Shown: positions 52,995 to 61,281 of the stretch, in pieces
Layout of the letters: each line of letters begins with the position of its first letter
Position numbering within the stretch: position 1 is the first letter of the stretch
DNA from: Peptostreptococcaceae bacterium pGA-8
GTDB taxonomy: Bacteria; Bacillota; Clostridia; Peptostreptococcales; Anaerovoracaceae
NCBI GenBank assembly: GCA_900112915.1
Contig: FONK01000004.1
Location: 61,378-125,377, forward strand
Length of the DNA: 64,000 nt
Direction: 5' to 3'
Notes under the pieces: model-generated
Databases searched by the model: none
The model's input: only the letters and a program-made list of their open reading frames with translations
What the model was told of the DNA's origin: nothing
Position numbers and translations under genes: made by a program

Positions 52995-53528
52995 ATGTCA
53001 ATAGGCACCAGAATAAAAGAGCTTAGAGTCCTAAACGGGCTTACTCAAGAAGAATTAGCCGACAGAGCGGAGCTATCCAAAGGCTTTATATCTCAGGTGG
53101 AGCGGGATTTAACTTCACCGTCAATTGCTACCTTGGAAGATATTTTGCAATGCCTTGGAATCACCGTCAGCGACTTTTTTGCTACTCGTGAAACGGAAGA
53201 TGTGGTTTTCGGAGAAGATGACTACTTCCTTAAGGATGATGAACAGCTGAAAAATACAATTGAATGGATAGTCCCCAACGCCCAGAAAAACATCATGGAG
53301 CCAATTCGTTTAACCTTAGAAAAGGGTGGAAGCACTTATCCTGACAATCCCCATGAGGGTGAAGAATTCGGATATGTGATTAAGGGAGAAGTTATAATCC
53401 ACAAGGGTAACAAAACATATACTGCAAAGGCAGGAGAGAGCTTTTACTTTGTTTCCGACAAGAAACACTATATAGAATCAAAAAAAGGTGCGAAGCTGAT
53501 TTGGGTTAGCACGCCACCGAGCTTTTAG
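52995..53528 (+). CDS. XRE-cupin transcriptional regulator of polyamine uptake
   Basis: A 177-residue two-domain regulator. Helix-turn-helix (about 5-60, NGLTQEELADRAELSKGFISQVERDLTSPS) and a cupin domain (about 105-175, PHEGEEFGYVIKGEV ... GESFYFVSDKKHYIES) that would bind a small ligand, likely a polyamine or a related molecule. It heads the potABCD operon and is probably the operon's repressor acting at the palindromes upstream. ATG 52995 follows AAGGAAGGAG; an upstream in-frame TTG/GTG at 52956 overlaps the operator. Confidence 0.88.
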   Translation: MSIGTRIKELRVLNGLTQEELADRAELSKGFISQVERDLTSPSIATLEDILQCLGITVSDFFATRETEDVVFGEDDYFLKDDEQLKNTIEWIVPNAQKNIMEPIRLTLEKGGSTYPDNPHEGEEFGYVIKGEVIIHKGNKTYTAKAGESFYFVSDKKHYIESKKGAKLIWVSTPPSF

Positions 53529-53538
53529 GAGGGAAGAC

Positions 53539-54672
53539 ATGCAACCACTTATTAAACTTCAGAATATATCAAAATCCTTTGACGATACTCAGGTTCTTGA
53601 TGATTTCAGTCTGGAAGTAAAGGAAAATGAATTCATAACGCTATTAGGACCGTCAGGCTGTGGAAAGACTACAATTTTAAGAATTGTTGGCGGCTTTGAA
53701 AAGCCCGATGAAGGTAGGGTCTTCTTTGAGGGAAAGGACATTACTGCCATGCCGCCAAATAAGAGGCATATCAACACCGTATTTCAGAAATATGCCCTGT
53801 TTCCCCATATGAACATTGGTCAAAATATTGCTTTCGGTTTAAAAATCAGTGGAAAATCGGATCAATATATAAGAGACAAGGTAAAGTATGCCTTAAAGCT
53901 GGTAAACCTGAGCGGTTATGAGAAAAGAAAAATCGATTCTCTTTCGGGAGGTCAGCAACAAAGAATAGCCATAGCCAGGGCCATCGTTAACGAGCCTAAG
54001 GTCCTGCTTCTTGACGAACCTCTTGGAGCCCTTGATTTGAAGCTTAGACAGGATATGGAATACGAGCTTATCAGGCTGAAAAATGAATTGGGCATCACAT
54101 TTATTTATGTTACCCATGATCAAGAAGAGGCTTTGACCATGAGTGACAAGGTGGTTGTTATGAATGGCGGTTATATTCAGCAGATGGGAACACCGGAGCA
54201 GATTTATAATGAGCCTGAAAATGCCTTTGTTGCAGACTTCATCGGTGACAGCAATATCATTGATGCAATTATGGTAGAGGATAGAGTTGTTAAAATTTGT
54301 AATACTGTTTTTCCTTGTATTGATGAGGGATTTGGAAGAAACAGGCATGTAGATGTGGTTATAAGACCTGAGGATATAATCATCAAACGTGTACCGGAAG
54401 ACTATAATCCAAAGGTGACCGATACTGTGTTTAATTTTGGAGATGGCAACAAAAACACCTTGGGAAGACTTTTTGGAACTGTCACCCATAATGTGTTCAT
54501 TGGCGTACACTATGAAATGGAGATTGAAGCCGGTGGATTTACCTGGCTTGCTCAAAATACTGTGAACTACCCGGTGGGGACTAAAGTGGCCATTGATGTA
54601 ATTCCCGAGAATATTCAGATAATGAACAAACCTCAAACAAAAGATGAGGAGGCGATGGAGATTGACATTTAG
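53539..54672 (+). CDS. potA: Spermidine/putrescine ABC transporter ATPase PotA
   Basis: ATPase of a polyamine importer. The 377-residue protein has a nucleotide-binding domain (about 1-235) with GPSGCGKTT, signature LSGGQQQRIA, VLLLDEPLGALD and VTHDQEEAL, and a C-terminal TOBE regulatory domain (about 290-365) with DVVIRPEDI and NVFIGVHYEME. Fits CysA/PotA-class ATPases. Ten bases after the regulator, AGGAGGG before ATG. Confidence 0.93.
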   Translation: MQPLIKLQNISKSFDDTQVLDDFSLEVKENEFITLLGPSGCGKTTILRIVGGFEKPDEGRVFFEGKDITAMPPNKRHINTVFQKYALFPHMNIGQNIAFGLKISGKSDQYIRDKVKYALKLVNLSGYEKRKIDSLSGGQQQRIAIARAIVNEPKVLLLDEPLGALDLKLRQDMEYELIRLKNELGITFIYVTHDQEEALTMSDKVVVMNGGYIQQMGTPEQIYNEPENAFVADFIGDSNIIDAIMVEDRVVKICNTVFPCIDEGFGRNRHVDVVIRPEDIIIKRVPEDYNPKVTDTVFNFGDGNKNTLGRLFGTVTHNVFIGVHYEMEIEAGGFTWLAQNTVNYPVGTKVAIDVIPENIQIMNKPQTKDEEAMEIDI

Positions 54673-55477
54673 AAAACTACTTGCTGCTCCTTTTATCTTC
54701 TGGATAATTGCAGGCACAGTTATACCCCTTGGCGTAATAGGCTTTTATGGCTTTACAACAAGGGACAGAAATTTTACCTTTGAAAATATTACTGCGATTT
54801 TTACCGCAGAGCATGCACAGGCCCTGCTGTTGGCACTTCTTTTGGCGGCAATTAGCACATTAATATGCTTTGTTTTGGCATTTCCTCTTTCATTGATTTT
54901 AAGGAGCTCCGGCCTTGGTCAAAAAGGCTTCATGGTCTTTATTTTCATTCTTCCTATGTGGATGAATTTCCTTCTTAGAACTATGGCATGGCAGGTTATC
55001 CTTGAAAAGGGCGGACTAATAAATGCCATAATAACATCTATGGGATTTGAGCCCTTGGAGCTTATTAATACTTCCGGTGCAATTGTCTTAGGCATGGTCT
55101 ATGACTTTTTACCGTTTATGGTGTTGCCTATTTACAATACACTCATGAAGATTGACGACAACATTATCGAGGCGGCTTACGACCTGGGAGCAACACACAA
55201 AAGGGTAATTTGGAATATTTTATTGCCCTTAAGCATACCGGGAATTGCCAGCGGAGTTACAATGGTCTTTGTTCCGGCTTTGACAACCTTTGTTATTTCA
55301 AATATGCTGGGTGGAGGAAAAATCAACCTGATTGGTAACATAATAGAACAGGAATTCACCACTTCCGCAAACTGGAATTTAGGCTCAGGACTTTCCCTGA
55401 TAATGATGATATTCATCGTTGGAAGCATGATGCTGCTTTCCAAGCTGGATAAAGAAGGGGAGGGTAACTTTATATGA
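54662..55477 (+). CDS. potB: Spermidine/putrescine ABC permease PotB
   Basis: First permease, about 271 residues, six helices, with the ATPase-coupling EAA loop EAAYDLGATHKRVIWNILLPLSIPG. Start is placed at TTG 54662, because AGGAGG (54647-54652) is 9 nt upstream; the ATG at 54644 is in front of that site. It overlaps potA by 11 nt and potC by 4 nt (ATGA). Confidence 0.9.
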   Translation: MTFRKLLAAPFIFWIIAGTVIPLGVIGFYGFTTRDRNFTFENITAIFTAEHAQALLLALLLAAISTLICFVLAFPLSLILRSSGLGQKGFMVFIFILPMWMNFLLRTMAWQVILEKGGLINAIITSMGFEPLELINTSGAIVLGMVYDFLPFMVLPIYNTLMKIDDNIIEAAYDLGATHKRVIWNILLPLSIPGIASGVTMVFVPALTTFVISNMLGGGKINLIGNIIEQEFTTSANWNLGSGLSLIMMIFIVGSMMLLSKLDKEGEGNFI

Positions 55478-56250
55478 AAAAATTAATAAAAGGCTTTTAC
55501 CTTTTCCTGATCATTTTATTCTTGTATCTACCGATTTTCACGCTTATGGTGTTTTCTTTTAACGGAAGCAAGTCGATGTCCGTATGGACCGGATTTTCAA
55601 CTATGTGGTACAAGGAAATGGCAACAGATCCCATGATCGTAGAGGCCATTTGGAATACCTTTACCATTGCCGTTGCGGCGGGAGTTATAGCCACTGTAGT
55701 TGGAACACTGGCATGCATTGGCATTTCCGTTATGAGCAAAAGAAGTGAGTCCCTCATTATGGGATTTAACAATATACCATTGCTTAATGCGGATATTGTA
55801 ACAGGCATAGCTCTTATGATGTCATTTTTGGTATTTGGCATTACCCTTAGCTGGGGAACGGTGCTGTTGTCTCATGTGACATTCTGCCTGCCATATGTAA
55901 TTTTGTCAGTAATGCCCAAGTTTAAGCAGCTCACCATAACCAACTATGAAGCGGCATTGGACCTGGGGGCAACGCCCTTATATGCCTTCTGGAAGGTGGT
56001 ATTGCCGGAGCTTAGACCGGGAATTATAAGCGGCTTTCTTTTGGCATTTACCATGTCTGTAGATGATTTTGTGGTTACACATTTTACAAGAGGAGCCGGT
56101 ATTAACACTATTTCAACGCTGATTTATAGTCAAGCCAAGGTAGGAATAAGGCCTACGCTATTTGCCTTGTCTACGGTGATTTTCGTTATGGTTTTAGTTG
56201 TTCTTGGAGTATCCAACTTCATTTCACAAAGAAGCGAGGATGAGGAGTAA
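55474..56250 (+). CDS. potC: Spermidine/putrescine ABC permease PotC
   Basis: Second permease, 258 residues, six helices, EAA loop YEAALDLGATPLYAFWKVVLPELRPG. Forms the membrane channel together with PotB. Its ATG overlaps the potB stop by 4 nt (ATGA), so translation is coupled. The segment SVDDFVVTHFTRGAG near the last helix is typical of PotC. Confidence 0.92.
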   Translation: MKKLIKGFYLFLIILFLYLPIFTLMVFSFNGSKSMSVWTGFSTMWYKEMATDPMIVEAIWNTFTIAVAAGVIATVVGTLACIGISVMSKRSESLIMGFNNIPLLNADIVTGIALMMSFLVFGITLSWGTVLLSHVTFCLPYVILSVMPKFKQLTITNYEAALDLGATPLYAFWKVVLPELRPGIISGFLLAFTMSVDDFVVTHFTRGAGINTISTLIYSQAKVGIRPTLFALSTVIFVMVLVVLGVSNFISQRSEDEE

Positions 56251-56262
56251 GGAGGTCTATTG

Positions 56263-57324
56263 ATGAGAAAGAAAAAAGTATTGCTTGCGGGAGTAGCCTT
56301 GGCTATGGCTTTTTTGTCTATGGTTATGCTTTCAGGCTGTGGACATGATAAAAATGCATTATACATTTACAATTTTGGTGATTATATTGACCCTGATTTA
56401 ATTGAAGAATTTACAAAAGAGACCGGAATTAAGGTGGTTTACAGCACCTTTGATACTAACGAGGAGCTCTATCCGGTAATTAGGAATAGAACTGCCAGCT
56501 ATGATGTTATTTGTGCTTCTGATTATATGTTGGAAAAAATGCTTGAGGAAAAAATGCTCACTGAAATGGATTATGACCAAATACCCAATTCCGAGTTTTT
56601 GATGCCTGAGTTCTCCGCAAATATTGAAAAGTTTGACAAGGGGGCAAAGCATGTGGTTCCACATACCTGGGGCACCATGGGAATAATGTATAATACTGAA
56701 AAAATCCCTGAAGGCAGTGTAAAATCCTGGAATGACTTATGGAACGAAAAATATTCCGGCAGCATTGTTATGCCGGATTCTATGCGTGATACAATGGCGG
56801 TTGCTCTTAAGGCGAAGGGCTACTCCTTAAATACAACAAAAAAGAAGGAGCTTGCGGCAGCTACAAAGTACTTAATCAAACAGAAGCCCATGGTTTATAA
56901 GTATGCTAATGACGCTGCAAGGGATCTTCTTGTAGGGAATTCTGCTGATATTGGCGTAATTTGGAGCGGTGAATATATATACTGCCAGGAGTTAAATCCG
57001 AGTCTCAGGTTTGTAATACCGGAAGAGGGTTCAGAGCAGTTTATAGATGGATGGGCAATTCCAAAAGAAGCTGAGAACAAAAAGGCCGCATATAAGTGGA
57101 TTAATTTCATGCTTTCTAAGAAGGCGGCTCTAAAGAACTTTGATTATCTGTACTACACTATTCCTAATAAACAGGTAAAAATAGGCATAGATGAAAAGTT
57201 TTCCAATGACAGGGTAATATTTCCGCTGGCGGATGATTTAAAATCCAACGAGGCGCTTAGATATCTCGGTCCGGATGGAGATAAGCTTTACACTGATTAT
57301 TGGAAGGAGTTTAAGTCTGAGTAG
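56263..57324 (+). CDS. potD: Spermidine/putrescine-binding lipoprotein PotD
   Basis: Extracellular polyamine receptor of the importer, 353 residues. Lipoprotein signal peptide with lipobox LSGC (Cys about 26) after a basic KKK and a hydrophobic core. Mature part has LYIYNFGDYIDPDLIEEF, TFDTNEELYPVI, CASDYMLEKM and GWAIPKEAENKKAAYKWINFML, all typical of PotD. ATG 56263 follows AAGGAGG. Last gene of the pot operon; no clear hairpin terminator before the tRNA promoter. Confidence 0.94.
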   Translation: MRKKKVLLAGVALAMAFLSMVMLSGCGHDKNALYIYNFGDYIDPDLIEEFTKETGIKVVYSTFDTNEELYPVIRNRTASYDVICASDYMLEKMLEEKMLTEMDYDQIPNSEFLMPEFSANIEKFDKGAKHVVPHTWGTMGIMYNTEKIPEGSVKSWNDLWNEKYSGSIVMPDSMRDTMAVALKAKGYSLNTTKKKELAAATKYLIKQKPMVYKYANDAARDLLVGNSADIGVIWSGEYIYCQELNPSLRFVIPEEGSEQFIDGWAIPKEAENKKAAYKWINFMLSKKAALKNFDYLYYTIPNKQVKIGIDEKFSNDRVIFPLADDLKSNEALRYLGPDGDKLYTDYWKEFKSE

Positions 57325-57372
57325 GCTTGATGTTGTAATAAGCAAAAATTTAAAAATATTTCATGGATTTGC

Positions 57373-57402
57373 TTGACAAAATACATGAATTTCGTTTATA
57401 AT
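57373..57402 (+). promoter_or_regulatory. Promoter of tRNA cluster
   Basis: TTGACA (57373-57378), 18-bp spacer, TATAAT (57397-57402). The leader contains the dyad TGTC-N10-GACA (57409-57426). Confidence 0.88.
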
Positions 57403-57431
57403 ATCACTTGTCGTCAAATGATGACAGGTAT

Positions 57432-57506
57432 TCCGAGGTAGCTCAATGGTGGAGCAACCGGCTGTTAACCGGTAGGCTGTGGGTTCGAGCCCCACCCTCG
57501 GAGCCA
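57432..57506 (+). tRNA. tRNA-Asn (anticodon GTT)
   Basis: Seventy-five nt. Acceptor stem TCCGAGG/CCTCGGA, anticodon loop CTGTTAA, T arm GGTTCGAGCCC, encoded CCA. First of three tRNAs in one transcript. Confidence 0.96.
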
Positions 57507-57519
57507 ATTTTTTTATTAA

Positions 57520-57608
57520 GCCGGAGTGGCGGAATTGGCAGACGCACAGGACTTAAAATCCTGCGATCCTTACCGATCGTACCGGTTCGACCCCGGTCTC
57601 CGGCACCA
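57520..57608 (+). tRNA. tRNA-Leu (anticodon TAA)
   Basis: Eighty-nine nt with a long variable arm, as expected for a class II tRNA. Acceptor stem GCCGGAG/CTCCGGC, anticodon loop CTTAAAA, T arm GGTTCGACCCC, encoded CCA. Confidence 0.95.
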
Positions 57609-57647
57609 TATTGGGTTGGATTGCAAGATTGCCACTCATATTGATGT

Positions 57648-57723
<76 letters not shown>

Positions 57724-57730
57724 ACATTAA

Positions 57731-57763
57731 ACAGCAGCTGATAATTAGGTCAGCTGCTGTTTT
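57731..57763 (+). terminator. Terminator of tRNA cluster
   Basis: ACAGCAGCTGA (57731-57741) and TCAGCTGCTGT (57750-57760) form a perfect 11-bp stem followed by TTTT. Confidence 0.9.
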
Positions 57764-57808
57764 ACTATGCTCCGAAGGTGTATAGTATAAATATAGAGGG
57801 AGGAAAAT

Positions 57809-58255
57809 ATGGAATACAAATTAGAAGATATAAGAGTGAGTTTTATCGGGTATGGAAATGTTGCATCCGAAATGGCAGCCAGATTAATAGAAAACGGACT
57901 GCCTCCCGGAAATATAACAGTATGCGCAGAGCATTGGAAAGCGCTAGTGGAAAGAGCTGAAGCTAAGGGAGTAATTCCATGCAGAGATGTTTATGAGGCG
58001 GGATATTATTCGGACATAGTGTTTATAACTTTGAGAGAAGATGATGTTAAGGATGTTCTCGAGGATCATTTGGACATGCTGAGTGAGAAGCTGGTGGTAT
58101 CGGTTACATCTAATTGGACATTTGAGGGTTATGCCGAGCTTTTTAAGGATGAGGCTGAATATGGAATATTGAAATTAGACGGTTCTCAGCTGTTAGAAAA
58201 TAACTTTTCAGAAAAGAATCTGAGTAAAATTAATTTCATTTTGAACCTCATATAA
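57809..58255 (+). CDS. Short ProC-like Rossmann protein (N-terminal domain only)
   Basis: A 148-residue protein matching only the NAD(P)-binding half of pyrroline-5-carboxylate reductase: VSFIGYGNVASEMAARLIENGLPPGNITV, then a mid-domain DIVFITLREDDVKDVLEDHL. The C-terminal dimerisation and catalytic half of ProC (about 120 residues) is missing; the frame ends cleanly at 58255 and the next bases do not resume it in an obvious way. It may be a decayed proC or a small independent binding protein. GGGAGG precedes ATG. It lies just before a cobalamin riboswitch but has its own reading direction and no riboswitch control. Confidence 0.6.
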   Translation: MEYKLEDIRVSFIGYGNVASEMAARLIENGLPPGNITVCAEHWKALVERAEAKGVIPCRDVYEAGYYSDIVFITLREDDVKDVLEDHLDMLSEKLVVSVTSNWTFEGYAELFKDEAEYGILKLDGSQLLENNFSEKNLSKINFILNLI

Positions 58256-58346
58256 ATGCAGAATTCAATATTCGAAATTAAAAATAAGTGATGGTTATAT
58301 GAAGCTTGTTTTCATAACATTTTAAGAATAATAACAGCATTTGCAA

Positions 58347-58375
58347 TTGACTTTTAACCTATGATTAATTATCAT
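58347..58375 (+). promoter_or_regulatory. Promoter of riboswitch-controlled gene
   Basis: TTGACT (58347-58352), 17-bp spacer, TATCAT (58370-58375); start expected about 12 nt before the riboswitch. Confidence 0.6.
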
Positions 58376-58394
58376 ATTTATGACAAGTGAATAG

Positions 58395-58580
58395 AATTTT
58401 ATGTTTGCTTCGTAGGGAAGGTTTTTTCTATGAAGCACTAAGAGGGAAGCAGGTTAGAATCCTGCACGGTCCCGCCACTGTATTAGCTTGTTAATTTCAT
58501 GGTTAGAAAACCGTCCACTGAATTAATTCGGGAAGGAGATGATTAACGATAATCTTAAGTCAGGAGACCTGCATAAAATT
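58395..58580 (+). promoter_or_regulatory. Cobalamin riboswitch
   Basis: Binds adenosylcobalamin or a related form and turns off the downstream gene. All hallmarks are present: P1 AATTTTATG/CATAAAATT (58395-58403 and 58572-58580, perfect 9 bp), the core GGGAAGCAGGTTAGAATCC, the B12-box-like GGTCCCGCCACTGTA, and the closing AGTCAGGAGACCTGC. A later TTTTCTTA/TAAGAAAA pair (58581-58616) and a terminator form the expression platform. The gene regulated is the secreted protein at 58805. Confidence 0.95.
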
Positions 58581-58631
58581 TTTTCTTAGCCGACGGTGTA
58601 TCGACATGTAAGAAAACAAATGTGAATCATG

Positions 58632-58661
58632 AAAGACTATGGGTGAACCATAGTCTTTTTT
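58632..58661 (+). terminator. Terminator of the cobalamin riboswitch
   Basis: AGACTATGG-GTGAA-CCATAGTCT stem with about six T after it, 55 nt after the aptamer. Confidence 0.88.
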
Positions 58662-58804
58662 ATAGGAATATATGACAATTCCGGCGAGCAGCATAAGTAA
58701 GTCCCTTAGCGTAGTTAGTACATTTAAGGCAAGAAATTTCCTGTCAATAACATACAGTTTTAACTTTATAACGAGGTTGTGTAAAGAAGGAGTTTTTTTT
58801 ATTT

Positions 58805-59260
58805 ATGGGTAACAGGATTGAGAAAAAAGTAGTTACCTCGCTAATGCTGATTTTTACAATGTTAGTAGGGCTGTTTACCCCTTTTACATTCTATGATGTG
58901 GCTTATGCCAATGACACCGAGAATGTAGTTGAGGGATTTTATAGAGTTGAAAATGGCCAAGAAGTAAAGCTGACAGAGGATTTAAAGCTGGGAGATGAGG
59001 ATTATGGTAAGGACATTACTGTAAAAGTAAAGTACAAGCCGGGAGTGGATTTTTCAAATTATATGCTGGAGGTGAGAAATCCGGGAGATCTGAAAGGCCA
59101 GGTTTTAAATAAAATCAACGAAAACAAGAAAGAGCAGACAATAACTTTTAATGCCCTTCAGAAAGGACAATCAGCTATTCTTGTTAGAACGGGTCCACAG
59201 GCTGTAGTTGCGGAACACAAAGTAATAGTGGAAACGGCGCCTAAAGGATTAACCTCTTAG
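58805..59260 (+). pseudogene. Secreted protein, probably truncated by mobile element; B12-controlled
   Basis: A 151-residue frame with a signal peptide (about 1-35: basic IEKKVV, hydrophobic core TSLMLIFTMLVGLF, YAND cleavage) and a beta-rich extracytoplasmic part (FYRVENGQEVKLTEDLKLG ... KDITVKVKYKPG ... VEVRNPGD). It ends APKGLTS directly before the integrative element. The only intact structural unit is the start, so this is probably the 5' part of a much larger cell-surface protein, cut by the insertion; the remaining part should lie beyond the element's far end. Control by the cobalamin riboswitch suggests surface capture or use of cobalamin. AAGGAG with 12-nt spacing over a T8 run is an unusual ribosome site. 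No family recognised. Confidence 0.6.
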
Positions 59261-59302
59261 GGACAGAGAAAATCATAAAAACTTGGAAAGGAGGTAATTC
59301 TC

Positions 59303-60958
59303 ATGTCAAATACGAAAAGAACAGTACAAACAGCACTTTATGAGCGTTTAAGTCGTGATGACGAAATGCAAGGAGAAAGCAATTCCATCACCAATCAAAA
59401 ACAGCTACTTGAAAGCTATGCGAAAAGAAACGGCTTTGTAAATATCTATCACTATACCGATGACGGAGTAAGCGGAACAACCTTTGATAGAGAGGGATTT
59501 CAAAAGATGATAAAAGCAGTAGAAGAAAACAAAGTATCTACTGTGATAGTAAAAGATATGAGTAGGTTTGGTAGAGATTACCTCAAAGTAGGTTTTTATA
59601 CCGAAATACTTTTCAAAGAAAAGGGTGTAAGATTTATTGCCATCAATAACGGAATAGATAGCGAAAAACAAGCAGAAAGCGACTTTACCCCATTTCTAAA
59701 TACTATGAACGAATGGTACGCAAGAGATACCTCAAGAAAAATACAATCTATCTTCAGAGCAAGAATGGAAGAGGGCAAAAGAGTATCACCAAGCGTTCCA
59801 TACGGCTATTATAGAAACCCAAAGAACAAACAGGAGCTACTTGTCGATAAAGAAAGTGCAAAGGTCGTAAAACGCATTTATCATCTTGTAATAGAGGGAT
59901 ATGGAGTAACACAGATAGCAGATATACTAACCAAAGATAAAGTCCTTATACCGTCAGCCTATGCAGAAATATATTACCCTGAAAATAATCATAGCTCAAA
60001 GAAAAGAGGAATAGAAGACCCATATTTTTGGACACCGACCACAGTAGGTTATATCTTAGAAAAAAGAGAATATATGGGACATACTGTACTTGGTAAAACA
60101 ATATGCCTTGATTATAAAACCAAAAAGCGAAGAAAGGCAAAAGAAGATGAACTCATTATTTTCAAAAACACCCATGAAGCCATCATTGATGAAGAAACAT
60201 GGAATAACGCTCAAAGGTTAAGAAAAACAGTGAGAAGAAGTCCAAAATACGGCACAACATCACACCCATTTACAGGACTTTTAATCTGTGCAGATTGTGG
60301 AGGAAAGTTAAGCTATCGAGAGCCGGCAGAACACAAAGAAAAGAAATACGATAGTGATTATTGCTTTGTATGTCAACATTACAGACACAGAAAAGGTTCT
60401 TGCAGTATGCACTACATCAAAGTAAAAACAGTGAATGAAATCCTCTTAAAATCAATCAAAGAAATCACAGACTTTGCAAAAGAAGAAAAGCAAGAATTTC
60501 TAAAAGTGATGAATAAATTATCCAATGAAAAAAGGGAAGAAAAGTATCAAAGGGACAAAGAAAAGTTAGAAAAACTGTCATCAAGGAATGAAGAACTAAC
60601 AACCTTAATTACAAAGCTATATGAAGACCACGCACTTGGAAAAATTCCCGCAAAACACTTTGACAGATTATTTAATATATATGATACGGAGCAACAAGAA
60701 TTAGAAAAGCAAATACAGTATTTTGAACAAGAAATAGAAAGCTATCATCAGAGAAAAGTTGACACCGATAAATTCTTAAAAATGATAGAAAAATATACAG
60801 ATATTGAGGAGCTAACAGTCCCAATGATAAATGAATATATAGAAAAAGTTGTAGTCCATGAATCAACAGGGGGAAGAAAAGGAAAAGATAGAAAACAACA
60901 AGTTGATGTTTACTTTAACTTTATAGGCAATTGTCAAGTACCACAGAGTGAAGAATAA
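59303..60958 (+). CDS. Large serine recombinase (TnpX/TndX-like)
   Basis: Site-specific recombinase that excises and inserts the element. The 551-residue chain has a resolvase catalytic domain (about 8-155) with nucleophile Ser17 in LYERLSRDD, SITNQKQLL and KDMSRFGRDYLKVG, a recombinase domain (about 170-290), a zinc ribbon (ICADCGG ... CFVCQHY ... GSCSMHY, about 330-370), a coiled coil (about 390-490) and a C-terminal DUF4368-like tail (MINEYIEKVVVHE). AAAGGAGG precedes the ATG. Its position at the element's end, pointing inward, suits such elements. Confidence 0.93.
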   Translation: MSNTKRTVQTALYERLSRDDEMQGESNSITNQKQLLESYAKRNGFVNIYHYTDDGVSGTTFDREGFQKMIKAVEENKVSTVIVKDMSRFGRDYLKVGFYTEILFKEKGVRFIAINNGIDSEKQAESDFTPFLNTMNEWYARDTSRKIQSIFRARMEEGKRVSPSVPYGYYRNPKNKQELLVDKESAKVVKRIYHLVIEGYGVTQIADILTKDKVLIPSAYAEIYYPENNHSSKKRGIEDPYFWTPTTVGYILEKREYMGHTVLGKTICLDYKTKKRRKAKEDELIIFKNTHEAIIDEETWNNAQRLRKTVRRSPKYGTTSHPFTGLLICADCGGKLSYREPAEHKEKKYDSDYCFVCQHYRHRKGSCSMHYIKVKTVNEILLKSIKEITDFAKEEKQEFLKVMNKLSNEKREEKYQRDKEKLEKLSSRNEELTTLITKLYEDHALGKIPAKHFDRLFNIYDTEQQELEKQIQYFEQEIESYHQRKVDTDKFLKMIEKYTDIEELTVPMINEYIEKVVVHESTGGRKGKDRKQQVDVYFNFIGNCQVPQSEE

Positions 60959-61002
60959 TGTATATAATTTTTATGGAAGTAATCATTTGAGATATACTTA
61001 AA

Positions 61003-61025
61003 ACTTGCGATTTTGCAAGTTTTTT
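61003..61025 (+). terminator. Hairpin with T-run, overlapping a promoter
   Basis: ACTTGC-GATTTT-GCAAGT then TTTTT: likely terminator of the recombinase gene. The same bases carry the -35 box of the next promoter. Confidence 0.6.
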
Positions 61026-61033
61026 GTTATAAT
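61005..61033 (+). promoter_or_regulatory. Promoter of restriction-modification operon
   Basis: TTGCGA (61005-61010), 17-bp spacer, TATAAT (61028-61033), 22 bp before the XRE start. The inverted repeat over the -35 may be the regulator's operator. Confidence 0.65.
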
Positions 61034-61055
61034 AAGTCATATTTGGAGGTATAAA

Positions 61056-61268
61056 ATGAATGTATCTTATCAACCGCTTTGGAAGATTTTAGAAGATAAA
61101 AAAATGAAGAAAAAAGACTTGATTGAGATAGCAAACATTTCAGAGAATTGTGTTGCTAATATGGGTAACAATAAATATGTTTCAATGGCGAATATTAGCC
61201 GTATATGCGAAGCTTTAGAATGTACCCCCAATGATGTATTTCAGTTCTGTGCAAGTGATAAAAGATAA
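61056..61268 (+). CDS. Small Cro/CI-type regulator
   Basis: A 70-residue helix-turn-helix protein (LWKILEDKKMKKKDLIEIANISENCVANMGNNKYVSMANISRIC) of the XRE class with a minimal C-terminus. ATG 61056 follows GGAGG. As the first gene of a restriction-modification operon it is placed like a C (controller) protein, though its sequence is closer to the general short XRE type common on Clostridial elements. Thirteen bases separate it from the methyltransferase. Confidence 0.82.
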   Translation: MNVSYQPLWKILEDKKMKKKDLIEIANISENCVANMGNNKYVSMANISRICEALECTPNDVFQFCASDKR

Positions 61269-61281
61269 GGAGGATAGGACT

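Noticed and set aside
57408..57644. 78-codon frame across the tRNA-Asn/Leu cluster
   Set aside because: Entirely composed of tRNA sequence; not coding.
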